Origin: AC-32 sp036265535
GTDB taxonomy: Bacteria > Actinomycetota > Thermoleophilia > Gaiellales > Gaiellaceae
NCBI GenBank assembly: GCA_036265535.1
Contig: DATAOV010000073.1
Span: 1-26,543, forward strand
Direction: 5' to 3'
DNA length: 26,543 nt
The notes beneath the pieces are model-generated. The model searched no databases. It saw only the letters and a list, made by a program, of their open reading frames with translations, and was not told the DNA's origin. The number at the start of each line of letters is the position of its first letter. Position 1 is the first letter of the stretch. A program made the position numbers and the translations under genes. Shown here in pieces: positions 1-7,288 of the stretch.

Positions 1-318
1 GCTTGATCCGCGTGAACGTCTGCCACCCGGCGAGCGAGGTGCCATCGGAAACGAGATTGCCGCCCACGCGCACGTTGTCGACCCACACGCCGCTGCCGCG
101 CGTGTTGGTGTCGGTCACGTAACGCAGGGCTAGGAGCACGGTCTGGCCGGCATACGGGGCGAGGTCGAAGGTCTCGCTCACCCAGCCGCCGCTGTCGCCG
201 TTCAGGCCCGCACCCGGGTCGCGAGATCGCAGATCGTGTCCGCGTTGCTGAGGCTGTGGTACGTCGCCCCACCATCGGTCGAGACCTGCACCGAAACGCA
301 GCGCTTTGCAGCGGAAAG
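1..318 (-). pseudogene. Remnant of M6-peptidase (immune inhibitor A)-like C-terminal domain
   Basis: The reverse strand encodes two pieces in different frames. About 318-202 reads VSVQVSTDGGATYHSLSNAD and then hits a stop. About 222-1, one frame away, reads GLNGDSGGWVSETFDLAPYA, then AGQTVLLALRYVTD and GVWVDNV. Joined, these resemble the beta-sandwich domain at the C-terminus of secreted M6/InhA-type metalloproteases (motifs VSTDGG, GGWV..TFDL..YAGQ, RYVTD). There is no usable start: the first piece begins just after the MFS stop codon, so the protease domain is missing, and a frameshift sits near 205-225. I read this as a decayed 5'-truncated gene whose 3' end lies beyond the window. A sequencing error could explain the frameshift but not the missing 5' part. 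Confidence 0.5.
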
Positions 319-323
319 CCGGT

Positions 324-1775
324 TTAGGCAGCCTCGGTCGCGGGCTCGGATTCGGCCTCGTGTGCCTGGACGGCAGCCGGGTTGGTGCGCAGGAAGGCGG
401 CGCCGACGGCTGCGGCCCCAGCAGCGAACAGCGCACCCACGAGGAACGCGAGGTGGTAGCCGCCGTTGAGCGCTGCCAGCGCCCCCTCGCCGGAGCTGCG
501 CAGGCTGTCGGTCCGCGAGGCCGCAAGGCTGGCCAGGATCGCGAGACCAAGCGCCCCGCCCATCATGAACGCCGTGTTCACGACTCCCGAGGCCAGCCCG
601 GACTCGCTCGGCTCGACGTCGCTCATTGCCGCGAGCAGCACCGGGTTGAACGCCATCCCCGCGCCGCACCCGAGCAGGATCATGCTCGGGAGCACGTCGA
701 CGAGGAAGGTCCCGTCCACGGGAGCCCGCGCGAAGAGCAGCAGGCCAACGGCGGCGAGCAGCAACCCCGTCGCGAGCGGCACCTTGATCCCGAAGCGCAT
801 CACGAGCTTCGCCGAGAGGCCGATCGAGAACGCGCCCATGATCAGGTTCGCCGGCAGGAAGGCGAGACCAACCTGCAGCGGGCTGTAGCCGAGCACGAGC
901 TGGAGGTAGAGCGCCGAGAGGAAGAACCACGCGAACATGGCGGCGGCCCAGAGCACGCCGACCACGTTCGCGGTCGCGACGTTGCGGAGCTTGAGGATCC
1001 TGAGCGGCATCAGCGGCGAGCTGATCCGCGACTCGAGCACGAGAAAGGCCGTCATCAGCACCGCCGAGCCGACGAGCAGCCCGAGCGTCTGGGCCGAGGA
1101 CCAGCCCTTGTCGTTCCCGTTGACGATCGCGTAGACGGCCAGCATCAGGGCCGTCGTCACCAGGACGGCGCCGGCGACGTCGAGCCGCCCGCTGGCGGCC
1201 TGGCCACGGCCCGCCGGCAGCAGCCTCAGGCAGAGCGCGTAGACAGCAATGCCGATCGGGACGTTGACGAGGAAGATCCAGTGCCAGCTGAGCAGGTCGG
1301 TCAGCACGCCGCCGAGGAGCACGCCAATGCTGCCGCCTCCCGCCATCACGAACCCGAAGACGCCCATCGCCTTTGCCCGCTCGGCCGGCTCGGTGAAGAG
1401 GGTCATGATCAGCGAGAGCGCGACCGCCGAGACGATCGCCCCGCCGAGGCCCTGAACCGCCCTGGCCGTCACGAGCAGGCCCTGGGTGGTCGAGAGCCCG
1501 CAGGCGATCGAAGCCAGCGTGAAGAGCGAGATCCCGATCAGGAACAGCCGCCGGTGGCCGAAGAGGTCGCCGAGCCGGCCGCCGAGGAGGAGGAAGCCGC
1601 CGAAGGTCAGCAGGTACGCGTTCACGACCCAGGCCAGCGACGTCTCCGTGAACCCGAGGTCCTCCCTGATCGAGGGCAGCGCGACGTTCACGATCGTGGT
1701 GTCGAGCACGATCATCAGGTCGCCAAGGCAGAGGACGATGAGCGCGAGCCAGCGGGTGCGTCGATCCATGGTCAT
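324..1775 (-). CDS. MFS drug exporter, DHA2 (EmrB/QacA) family, 14 TM
   Basis: A 483-residue inner-membrane proton antiporter of the drug:H+ antiporter-2 family, expected to expel drugs, dyes or other amphipathic compounds. It is almost entirely hydrophobic with about 14 helices. The N-terminus carries the family motif LDTTIVNVALPSI in helix 1. MFS motif A, GGRLGDLFGHRR, lies in the helix 2-3 loop near residue 65. A motif-C-like GGSIGVLLGG is in the fifth helix. The length is normal for DHA2. The ATG at 1775 has AGGAG four bases upstream (1780-1784), and a second in-frame ATG lies two codons later. The gene diverges from the STAS gene, with a perfect inverted repeat in the gap that could bind a repressor. 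The substrate cannot be told from sequence. Confidence 0.9.
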   Translation of the reverse strand: MTMDRRTRWLALIVLCLGDLMIVLDTTIVNVALPSIREDLGFTETSLAWVVNAYLLTFGGFLLLGGRLGDLFGHRRLFLIGISLFTLASIACGLSTTQGLLVTARAVQGLGGAIVSAVALSLIMTLFTEPAERAKAMGVFGFVMAGGGSIGVLLGGVLTDLLSWHWIFLVNVPIGIAVYALCLRLLPAGRGQAASGRLDVAGAVLVTTALMLAVYAIVNGNDKGWSSAQTLGLLVGSAVLMTAFLVLESRISSPLMPLRILKLRNVATANVVGVLWAAAMFAWFFLSALYLQLVLGYSPLQVGLAFLPANLIMGAFSIGLSAKLVMRFGIKVPLATGLLLAAVGLLLFARAPVDGTFLVDVLPSMILLGCGAGMAFNPVLLAAMSDVEPSESGLASGVVNTAFMMGGALGLAILASLAASRTDSLRSSGEGALAALNGGYHLAFLVGALFAAGAAAVGAAFLRTNPAAVQAHEAESEPATEAA

Positions 1776-1829
1776 GAGTCTCCTGCTCTCCCTTCGGTCA
1801 GATTAGTCATACGACCGCCCCTCACCGCG

Positions 1830-1858
1830 AAACTCATCGGTCGCCGCCCGATGAGTTT
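1830..1858. promoter_or_regulatory. 11-bp perfect inverted repeat in divergent promoter gap
   Basis: The arms AAACTCATCGG (1830-1840) and CCGATGAGTTT (1848-1858) are separated by seven bases. The repeat lies between the MFS gene (start 1775, minus) and the STAS gene (start 1886, plus), about 55 and 27 bases from the two starts. No T-run follows on either strand, so a terminator is unlikely. An operator for a dimeric repressor controlling the exporter is the simplest reading; no TetR/MarR gene is visible next to it. A 5'-leader hairpin is the alternative. Confidence 0.5.
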
Positions 1859-1885
1859 TCGAGTCCACAGGCGTCTTTGAGCTAG

Positions 1886-2158
1886 ATGAGGGCGCATCGG
1901 TGCAGCACGCTCGTCTGCGACGTTCACGCGCTGGCTCCCGACGCGGCCGCGATCGACGCACTCGCGCGGCTCCAGCTCGCCGCTCGGCGAGTGGGGTTGG
2001 AGGTGCGCCTGTGTCATGCGTCAAAGGAGCTGTGCGGCCTGCTGGAGTTCGTCGGCCTGAGCGACGTGCTACGAGTCGAGGCGGGCGGGAAGCCCGAAGA
2101 GCGGGAAGATGGTCTCGGTGCCAAGGAAGAACGTGAACTCGACGACACGCCCATCTGA
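1886..2158 (+). CDS. Short STAS-domain protein (truncated anti-sigma-antagonist fold)
   Basis: A 90-residue protein. LVCDVHALAPDAAAIDALAR, then LQLAARRVGLEVRLCHASKE and LLEFVGLSDVL match the central strand-helix-strand-helix part of STAS domains (SpoIIAA type). The first two strands of a full STAS domain are absent. The position of the phosphorylatable Ser in the usual DSSG motif is taken by Ala/Asp, so phospho-switching is unlikely. The tail is acidic (GGKPEEREDGLGAKEE). The last 90 bases overlap the 3' end of the convergent ECF sigma gene. The start at 1886 is the first ATG; no strong ribosome site is seen. It may interact with the neighbouring sigma factor, but that is inference from position. 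Confidence 0.65.
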   Translation: MRAHRCSTLVCDVHALAPDAAAIDALARLQLAARRVGLEVRLCHASKELCGLLEFVGLSDVLRVEAGGKPEEREDGLGAKEERELDDTPI

Positions 2159-3034
2159 GACCTCGAGCACCTGCAACGCCCAGGGCTCGTAGCCCTCGCC
2201 GGTCTCGCTCGGCTTGTACTGACCGAATGCGGGCGAGCCGTTCGCCGAGAACGTCGGGATGACGCGTGAGCCCCGGCAAGCGGCGCCGGGACCGACCCAC
2301 CAGTTGAGGATGTCGTCCCGGCCGCTCAGCCAGAGGTCGTACGGTGGCATGGACTGCGTGGCGTCCTCGTGGATCAGCGCGGTGAGCGCCTCCATGTCGT
2401 AGTGCTCGAACGCCTCGACGTAACGCGCGAGCAGCTCGCGGTCGGGCTCGTCGAGTTGCGCCGCGGAGTCCGCGCTGACGTTGCTCTGCTCGAGCGTCGC
2501 CCTGGCTCGCTGAAGCGCGCTGTTGACCGAGGCGACACTGGTCTCGAGGAGCTCCGCGACCTCGGCGGCCTTCCAGCGAAGCACCTCGCAGAGGATCAGC
2601 ACCGCGCGCTGTCGTGGCGGAAGATGCTGCAGCGCGGCCACGAACGCGAGTCGGATCGTCTCACGCGACTCGGCCACTTCAGCCGGGTCGGTCGGAAGGG
2701 GCTCGATCCACGTCGCCTCCGGGAGCGTGTTCAGGTTCGACGTCACCGGCTCTTGGGCGGGGCCGAGATCCATCGGGCGCGCCCTTCGTTCCCGCCCGTC
2801 GAGCATGTCGAGACAGACATTCGTCGCGATGCGGTAGAGCCAGGAGCGCAGGGCGGCGCGGCCCTCGAAGCGGTCGAGGTTCTTCCACGCGCGCACGAGC
2901 GTCTCCTGGACCGCGTCCTCCGCCTCGAACGGCGAGCCGAGCATCCGGTAGCAGTACGCGGTCAGCTCGCGGCGGTGCTGCTCCAACTGGCCGAACTTGG
3001 GCGCAACGGTGGCCGACCCTTCCACGACCGCCAT
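2069..3034 (-). CDS. ECF sigma factor with SnoaL-like C-terminal domain (SigG/TIGR02960 type)
   Basis: A 321-residue sigma-70 family factor. Region 2 is near residues 22-83 (YRMLGSPFEAEDAVQETLVR, RSWLYRIATNVCLDMLDG). Region 4 is near 130-180 (LPPRQRAVLILCEVLRWKA, with an HTH around AEVAELLETSVASVNSALQR). The C-terminal 120 residues are a SnoaL/NTF2-like domain, which in this ECF group acts in cis to control activity instead of a separate anti-sigma factor. It ends FPLFGLPARLDS, the normal family end, so the overlap with the STAS gene is real. The ATG at 3034 has no clear Shine-Dalgarno. A 293-bp gap separates it from the divergent stress-protein gene; I see no convincing promoter there. Confidence 0.88.
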   Translation of the reverse strand: MAVVEGSATVAPKFGQLEQHRRELTAYCYRMLGSPFEAEDAVQETLVRAWKNLDRFEGRAALRSWLYRIATNVCLDMLDGRERRARPMDLGPAQEPVTSNLNTLPEATWIEPLPTDPAEVAESRETIRLAFVAALQHLPPRQRAVLILCEVLRWKAAEVAELLETSVASVNSALQRARATLEQSNVSADSAAQLDEPDRELLARYVEAFEHYDMEALTALIHEDATQSMPPYDLWLSGRDDILNWWVGPGAACRGSRVIPTFSANGSPAFGQYKPSETGEGYEPWALQVLEVSDGRVVEFTFFLGTETIFPLFGLPARLDS

Positions 3035-3327
3035 GGTAAGTGCAGGTCGATGTCAGCCGTCGGCCGAACGAAGAAGCCGCTTTCGTCCCCGGCTGCAGAT
3101 CACAAGTCCGGCGATCCATCGGCGTCCTATGTGATGCCGGGCGGTTTTCCCGAGGACTAGACGCGCAAGCGCCTAGCGGGAGAGAGGAACAACCGCCCGG
3201 CCTGTCCTTTGTAGCCAACCGAACGGCGGTCGAAGTACCCTCGCGGAGTAGCTGGGCGGGTAAAGCCGTTGTCCCTCTTGACGAACCGTCGTCGCCTCGG
3301 GGAGACTCTCGACGGAAAGGAGGCGTC

Positions 3328-3753
3328 ATGGCCTGGAAGACCATCGTCGTCGGGATCGACGACACCGAGCCTTCTCACCGCGCTCTGGAGCGTGCGGCCG
3401 ATCTAGCGCAGACAGCGGGCGTGGAGCTCGTGGTGACGAGCGCTGCGCCCGTGCTGACCGGCATGGCTGCCGCGCACGGGGTCGGGCCCTGGGACCCGGC
3501 CGACCCACCGGAGGAGCACCGGGAGGAGCTGGTGCACGCCCGCGAGTACCTGCATGGCCGTAACGTCACGGCGGAGTTCGTCCTCGGAGCCGGCGAGCCG
3601 GCTGACGCCATCCTGGACGTGGCCGAAAAGCACGGCGCCGACCTGGTGGTCGTCGGCACGCGCGAGGCGAAGTTCGGCGAACGTCTACTCAGCGGCAGCG
3701 TCAGCAGGGCAGTCGCGAAGAGGGCTCACAGCGACGTCCTGATCGTCCACTAG
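3328..3753 (+). CDS. Universal stress protein, UspA family
   Basis: A 141-residue single-domain Usp. The N-terminus KTIVVGIDDTEPSHRALERA has the first strand and the Asp that contacts nucleotide in this family. The C-terminal VVVGTREAKFGERLLSGSVS matches the ATP-binding pattern G-x2-G-x(9)-G-S in relaxed form. It is probably a cytoplasmic, dimeric, stress-induced protein. The ATG at 3328 is chosen over upstream in-frame starts because AAGGAGG (3317-3323) sits four bases before it and the protein begins exactly where Usp domains begin. Its TAG stop overlaps the TAG stop of the convergent SDR gene in a shared CTAG. Confidence 0.88.
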   Translation: MAWKTIVVGIDDTEPSHRALERAADLAQTAGVELVVTSAAPVLTGMAAAHGVGPWDPADPPEEHREELVHAREYLHGRNVTAEFVLGAGEPADAILDVAEKHGADLVVVGTREAKFGERLLSGSVSRAVAKRAHSDVLIVH

Positions 3754-4520
3754 TCCGGCGTCACGTAGGCGGCCGTGAGGCCGCCGTCGACCAGGAACGT
3801 CGTTCCGGTCACGTACGACGACTCGTCGCTCGCCAGGAACAGCGCCGCGTTCACGATCTCGCGCGGCCGCGCCAGCCTCCCCATCGGCCAGTGCGTGCGC
3901 CGGCGCTCGAGCGCCGCCGGATCGTCTCCGAAGATCGAGAGCAGGAGCGGCGTCTCCACCGGGCCCGGGCAGAGCGCGTTCACCCGCACCCCGTCGCGGG
4001 CGAACTGGACGGCGAGCTCGCGACTCATCGCCAGCACCGCTCCCTTCGAGGCGGTGTACGAGATCTGTGACGTGGCCGCGCCGACAATCGCGACGAAGGA
4101 GGCGACGTTGATCACCGAGCCCCCTCCCCGCGCCAGTAAGTGGGGAATGCCGTGCTTGCAGCAGAGGAAGACACCCTTCGCGTTGATGTCCTGCACCCGC
4201 TGCCAGGCCTCGACGCTCGTCTCGAGTACGGAGGCGTCGTCGCCGGGCGAGATGCCGGCGTTGTTGTAGAGCACGTCGACGCCTCCGAAGCGCTCGGACG
4301 TCTGAACGTACACGGCGGCCACTCCTTCTTCGTCGGCGACGTCGACCTCGACCGGGAAGGCATCGCCCGGACAGAGCGAGACCGTCTCCTCTGCCGCCTG
4401 CCCGTCCACGTCCGCAACACACACGCAGGCCCCTTCCTCGGCGAAGAGGATCGCCGCGTCGCGGCCCATGCCGCCGCCCGCCCCCGTGATCACCGCCACC
4501 TTGCCGTCGAGGCGTCCCAT
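3750..4520 (-). CDS. SDR-family NAD-dependent alcohol dehydrogenase
   Basis: A 256-residue classical short-chain dehydrogenase. It has the cofactor motif TGAGGGMG (12-19), an Asp at 37 after strand 2 that favours NAD over NADP, NNAG (86-89), and catalytic Ser141, Tyr155 and Lys159 (YTASK). CPGPVETPL follows the active site. The ATG at 4520 is one base after the stop of the aldehyde dehydrogenase gene, with GGAGAG about seven bases upstream, so it is probably translationally coupled. It is last in the ligase-ALDH-SDR set. An alcohol-oxidising partner for the aldehyde dehydrogenase is the natural role. The substrate (perhaps a gamma-glutamylated amino alcohol) is inference. Confidence 0.88.
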   Translation of the reverse strand: MGRLDGKVAVITGAGGGMGRDAAILFAEEGACVCVADVDGQAAEETVSLCPGDAFPVEVDVADEEGVAAVYVQTSERFGGVDVLYNNAGISPGDDASVLETSVEAWQRVQDINAKGVFLCCKHGIPHLLARGGGSVINVASFVAIVGAATSQISYTASKGAVLAMSRELAVQFARDGVRVNALCPGPVETPLLLSIFGDDPAALERRRTHWPMGRLARPREIVNAALFLASDESSYVTGTTFLVDGGLTAAYVTPD

Positions 4521-4521
4521 C

Positions 4522-5874
4522 TCAGCTCTCCGTGGAAAAGAACACGGTCTTGACCTCCGAGTAGCCGTCGAGCGCCTGCATCCCGAGCTCTCGGCCGAGA
4601 CCCGACTGCTTGAACCCGCCGAAGGGCGTCTGCACGCGCACCGAGCTGTTCGAGTTGACCGAGAGCACTCCCGTCTCGAGCGCGCGGGACACCCGGAGAG
4701 CCCGGGCGCCGTCACGCGTCCAGATCGAGCCCGAGAGCCCGTACGGCGTGTCGTTGGCGATCCCGATCGCCTCGTCCTCGTCGGAGAACGGGATGACCGC
4801 GGCCACGGGCCCGAAGACCTCCTCGCGGGCGACGCGGTCCTCGTTCGTCGCCTGCACCAGGGTGCAGGGGAACCAGTAGCCGGGACCCTCGGGCGCCTCG
4901 CCGCGGAAGAGCGGCTCGCGCTCGACGAAGGACGAGACGGTCTCCCGGTGCGCAGACGAGATCAGGGGGCCCATCTCGGTGTTCTCCTCGGCCGGGTCCC
5001 CCACCTTGACCCTGGCGGTCGCCTCGACCAGGAGCTCCAGGAAGCGGTCGTAGACCGAGCGCTGCACGAGGATCCTCGAGCGGGCGCAGCAGTCCTGGCC
5101 GGCGTTGTCGAAGACGGCGTACGGAGCCGCGCCGGCTGCTCGCTCGAGGTCGGCGTCCTCGAAGATCACGTTAGCCGACTTGCCTCCCAGCTCGAGCGTG
5201 ACGCGCTTGATCTGCCCCGCGGCGCGGCGCATGACCTCGCGACCCACCTCCGTCGAGCCGGTGAAAGCGATCTTGGCCACGTCGGGATGCTCGACCAGCC
5301 GCTGCCCCACCACGGAGCCCGGCCCCACGACGACGTTGAGGACGCCCTCGGGGATCCCGGCCTCAAGCGCGAGCTCCGCCAGTCGCAAGGCCGAGAGCGG
5401 CGTGAGCTCGGCCGGCTTGAGCACGACCGTGTTCCCGCAGGCGAGCGCCGGGCCGAGCTTCCAGCTCGCGATGTTGAGCGGGAAGTTCCAGGGCACGATC
5501 AGCCCGACGACGCCGAGAGGCTCGCGGAACGTAGCGGCGACACCGCCCGCGGCGGGGATCGTCTCGCCGAGGTGCTTGTCGACCGCGCCGGCGTAGTAGT
5601 GGAAGACCTGCGCGACCATGCCGATCTCGCCGCGGGCGCCTCCGATCGGCTTGCCGACGTTCTCCGACTCGATTCGCGCAAGCTCTTCGCCGTGCTCCTC
5701 GACCAGGGCGGCGAGAGCCCGGAGCAGGCCCGCCCGGTCCTGCGGCGCGAGATCCCTCCAGGCAGGGAACGCGCCCTTCGCCCTGGCGACCGCCTCGTCG
5801 GTCTCCCCGTCGCCGGCCTGTGCGAGCTCCGCGATCGGCTTCTCGGTCGCGGGGTTGACGACCGTGAGCGTCAT
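4522..5874 (-). CDS. NAD(P)-dependent aldehyde dehydrogenase
   Basis: A 450-residue ALDH-superfamily enzyme that oxidises an aldehyde to a carboxylate. It has PWNFPL with Asn130, the cofactor Lys153 (VLKPAELTP), FTGSTEVG (204-211), general base Glu228 in LELGGK and nucleophile Cys262 in AGQDCCARSR. The end PFGGFKQSGLGRELG is typical of betaine-aldehyde or gamma-glutamyl-aminobutyraldehyde dehydrogenase relatives. The ATG at 5874 overlaps the ligase stop codon (ATGA), which fixes the start and implies coupling. Eleven upstream in-frame codons read into the ligase gene and are unlikely to be used. The product acid is probably a gamma-glutamyl amino acid or a free amino acid. Confidence 0.9.
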   Translation of the reverse strand: MTLTVVNPATEKPIAELAQAGDGETDEAVARAKGAFPAWRDLAPQDRAGLLRALAALVEEHGEELARIESENVGKPIGGARGEIGMVAQVFHYYAGAVDKHLGETIPAAGGVAATFREPLGVVGLIVPWNFPLNIASWKLGPALACGNTVVLKPAELTPLSALRLAELALEAGIPEGVLNVVVGPGSVVGQRLVEHPDVAKIAFTGSTEVGREVMRRAAGQIKRVTLELGGKSANVIFEDADLERAAGAAPYAVFDNAGQDCCARSRILVQRSVYDRFLELLVEATARVKVGDPAEENTEMGPLISSAHRETVSSFVEREPLFRGEAPEGPGYWFPCTLVQATNEDRVAREEVFGPVAAVIPFSDEDEAIGIANDTPYGLSGSIWTRDGARALRVSRALETGVLSVNSNSSVRVQTPFGGFKQSGLGRELGMQALDGYSEVKTVFFSTES

Positions 5875-7205
5875 CCCCGCTCGAAGAGGCGCTCGCGCTC
5901 GTAGCACGTGACAACCTGGTCGAAGAGGCGCTGCTCCGTCCGGGCGTAGTTCAGGTAGTGGTCGACCACCTGGTCGCCCATCGCGGCGCGCGCCATCGTG
6001 CCCGACTCCAGCGCGGCGACCGCCTGCGCCATCGTCGACGGGAAGCGCTCGACGTCGGACTCGTAGGCGTTGCCTTCGACCGCGGGCGGAGGCTCCAGCT
6101 CGTGCTCGATCCCGTGAAGCCCCGCGGCGATCAGCGCCGCGAAGGCGAGATAGGGGTTCACATCGGCGCCCGGAATGCGCGTCTCCACGCGCAGGCCGGA
6201 CCCGTGCCCAACCACCCGGAACCCGCAGGTGCGGTTGTCGCGACCCCAGGCCAGCGTAGTCGGCGCCCAGCTCGCAGCCATGAAGCGCTTGTACGAGTTG
6301 ATCGTCGGCGCAAAGAAGATCGCCAGCTCGCTGGCGCAGGCGACCTGCCCCGCGAGGTACTGGCGGAAGATGTCCGACTCGCCCGCGAATGCGCTCTCGT
6401 CGCCGCGCCAGAGGCTCGAGTGGATGTGACAGGAGGAGCCCACCTCGGTGTGGTAGGGCTTGGCCATGAAGGTGATCGAGCAGCCGTGCTGGTATGCGAT
6501 CTCCTTGGCCCCGTTCTTGTAGACGACGTGGTCGTCGGCGGTTCGCACCGCGTCTGCGAACCGGAAGTTGATCTCATGCTGGCCCGGCCCAGCCTCGCCC
6601 TTCGAGTTCTCGACCACGAGCCCCGCGCGTTTCATTCCGTTTCTGATCTCACGGATGAGCGGCTCGTCGTACGAGGTGGCGAGCACGTGGTAGTCGAGGA
6701 TGTACGGGACGGAGGGCGTGAGGTCGCGGTAGTGCAGCTCGTGTGCCTCCGCGTAGCTCTCCCGGAAGAGGAAGAACTCGAGCTCGGAGCCGAGCATGGC
6801 GGAGAAGCCGAGCTCTTCGGCTTTTGCGACCTGGGCGCGCAGCACCTGGCGCGGTGACGGCTCGACCGGGAAACCGTCGTGCCAGAGCACGTCGCAGAGG
6901 ACGAGAGCCGTCCCCTCGAGCCACGGGATCCTCCGCAGCGAGGCGAGGTCCGGATCGAGCGCGAAGTCGCCGTAGCCGCGCTCCCAGCCGGCGATCTCGT
7001 ACCCCGGGACCGGCTCCATCTCCATCTCCAGCGCGAGCAGGTAGTTGCAGCCCTCGACCGGGTGCCCGGCCTCGAGCTCCCCCAGGAAGAACTCGGCATC
7101 CACGCGCTTGCCCATCAGCCGGCCCTGCATGTCGGTGAAGGCGACGACGACGGTGTCGATCGCGCCGGTCTCGACCTCGTCCCGAAGCTCCTGCTCGGAT
7201 AGCAC
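5871..7205 (-). CDS. Glutamine synthetase-like gamma-glutamyl amine ligase (PuuA/GlnA3-GlnA4 type)
   Basis: 444 residues from a GTG start. It has GS-fold motifs: metal-binding ELEFF (141-145), GPGQHE (206-211), the HIH segment (260-262), NSYKRF (303-308), NRTCGFR with Arg330, and ETRIPGADVNPYLAFAA after 340. It ends YERERLFERG, as in the GS-like enzymes that ligate glutamate to amines (putrescine, ethanolamine) and not ammonia. No adenylylation-site Tyr motif is seen. The GTG at 7205 has AGAGGA seven bases upstream (7213-7218); an ATG at 7271 would add 22 residues but has no ribosome site. It is first in the set with ALDH and SDR and divergent from a permease. Amine specificity is inferred from context. 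Confidence 0.85.
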   Translation of the reverse strand: MLSEQELRDEVETGAIDTVVVAFTDMQGRLMGKRVDAEFFLGELEAGHPVEGCNYLLALEMEMEPVPGYEIAGWERGYGDFALDPDLASLRRIPWLEGTALVLCDVLWHDGFPVEPSPRQVLRAQVAKAEELGFSAMLGSELEFFLFRESYAEAHELHYRDLTPSVPYILDYHVLATSYDEPLIREIRNGMKRAGLVVENSKGEAGPGQHEINFRFADAVRTADDHVVYKNGAKEIAYQHGCSITFMAKPYHTEVGSSCHIHSSLWRGDESAFAGESDIFRQYLAGQVACASELAIFFAPTINSYKRFMAASWAPTTLAWGRDNRTCGFRVVGHGSGLRVETRIPGADVNPYLAFAALIAAGLHGIEHELEPPPAVEGNAYESDVERFPSTMAQAVAALESGTMARAAMGDQVVDHYLNYARTEQRLFDQVVTCYERERLFERG

Positions 7206-7234
7206 GTCGGAATCCTCTACGAAATCCCGTGGAC

Positions 7235-7264
7235 TTGACACCGGCTCGGGCGAAGCGGGTAAAT
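7235..7264 (+). promoter_or_regulatory. Possible sigma-70 promoter for the permease gene
   Basis: A perfect TTGACA at 7235-7240 is followed after 18 bases by GTAAAT (7259-7264), a weak -10 match. The 83-bp gap separates the ligase start (7205, minus) from the permease start (7289, plus), so it must also hold the minus-strand promoter. The -35 match is good and the -10 is poor. Confidence 0.4.
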
Positions 7265-7288
7265 AGCCCATTCGACCTGGGAGGCAGG

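Noticed and set aside
306..1880. Long open frame opposite the MFS gene
   Set aside because: It is Arg/Glu/His-rich low-complexity translation, fully antisense to a clear transporter, as expected from high GC in the third codon position.
3157..3177. Small inverted repeat CTAGACGC/GCGCCTAG in the sigma-Usp gap
   Set aside because: It has short arms with one mismatch and no clear relation to a start or stop; it could be chance in GC-rich DNA.
4468..5904. Long open frame opposite the aldehyde dehydrogenase
   Set aside because: It is an antisense shadow of a gene with intact catalytic motifs; it has no recognisable domain.
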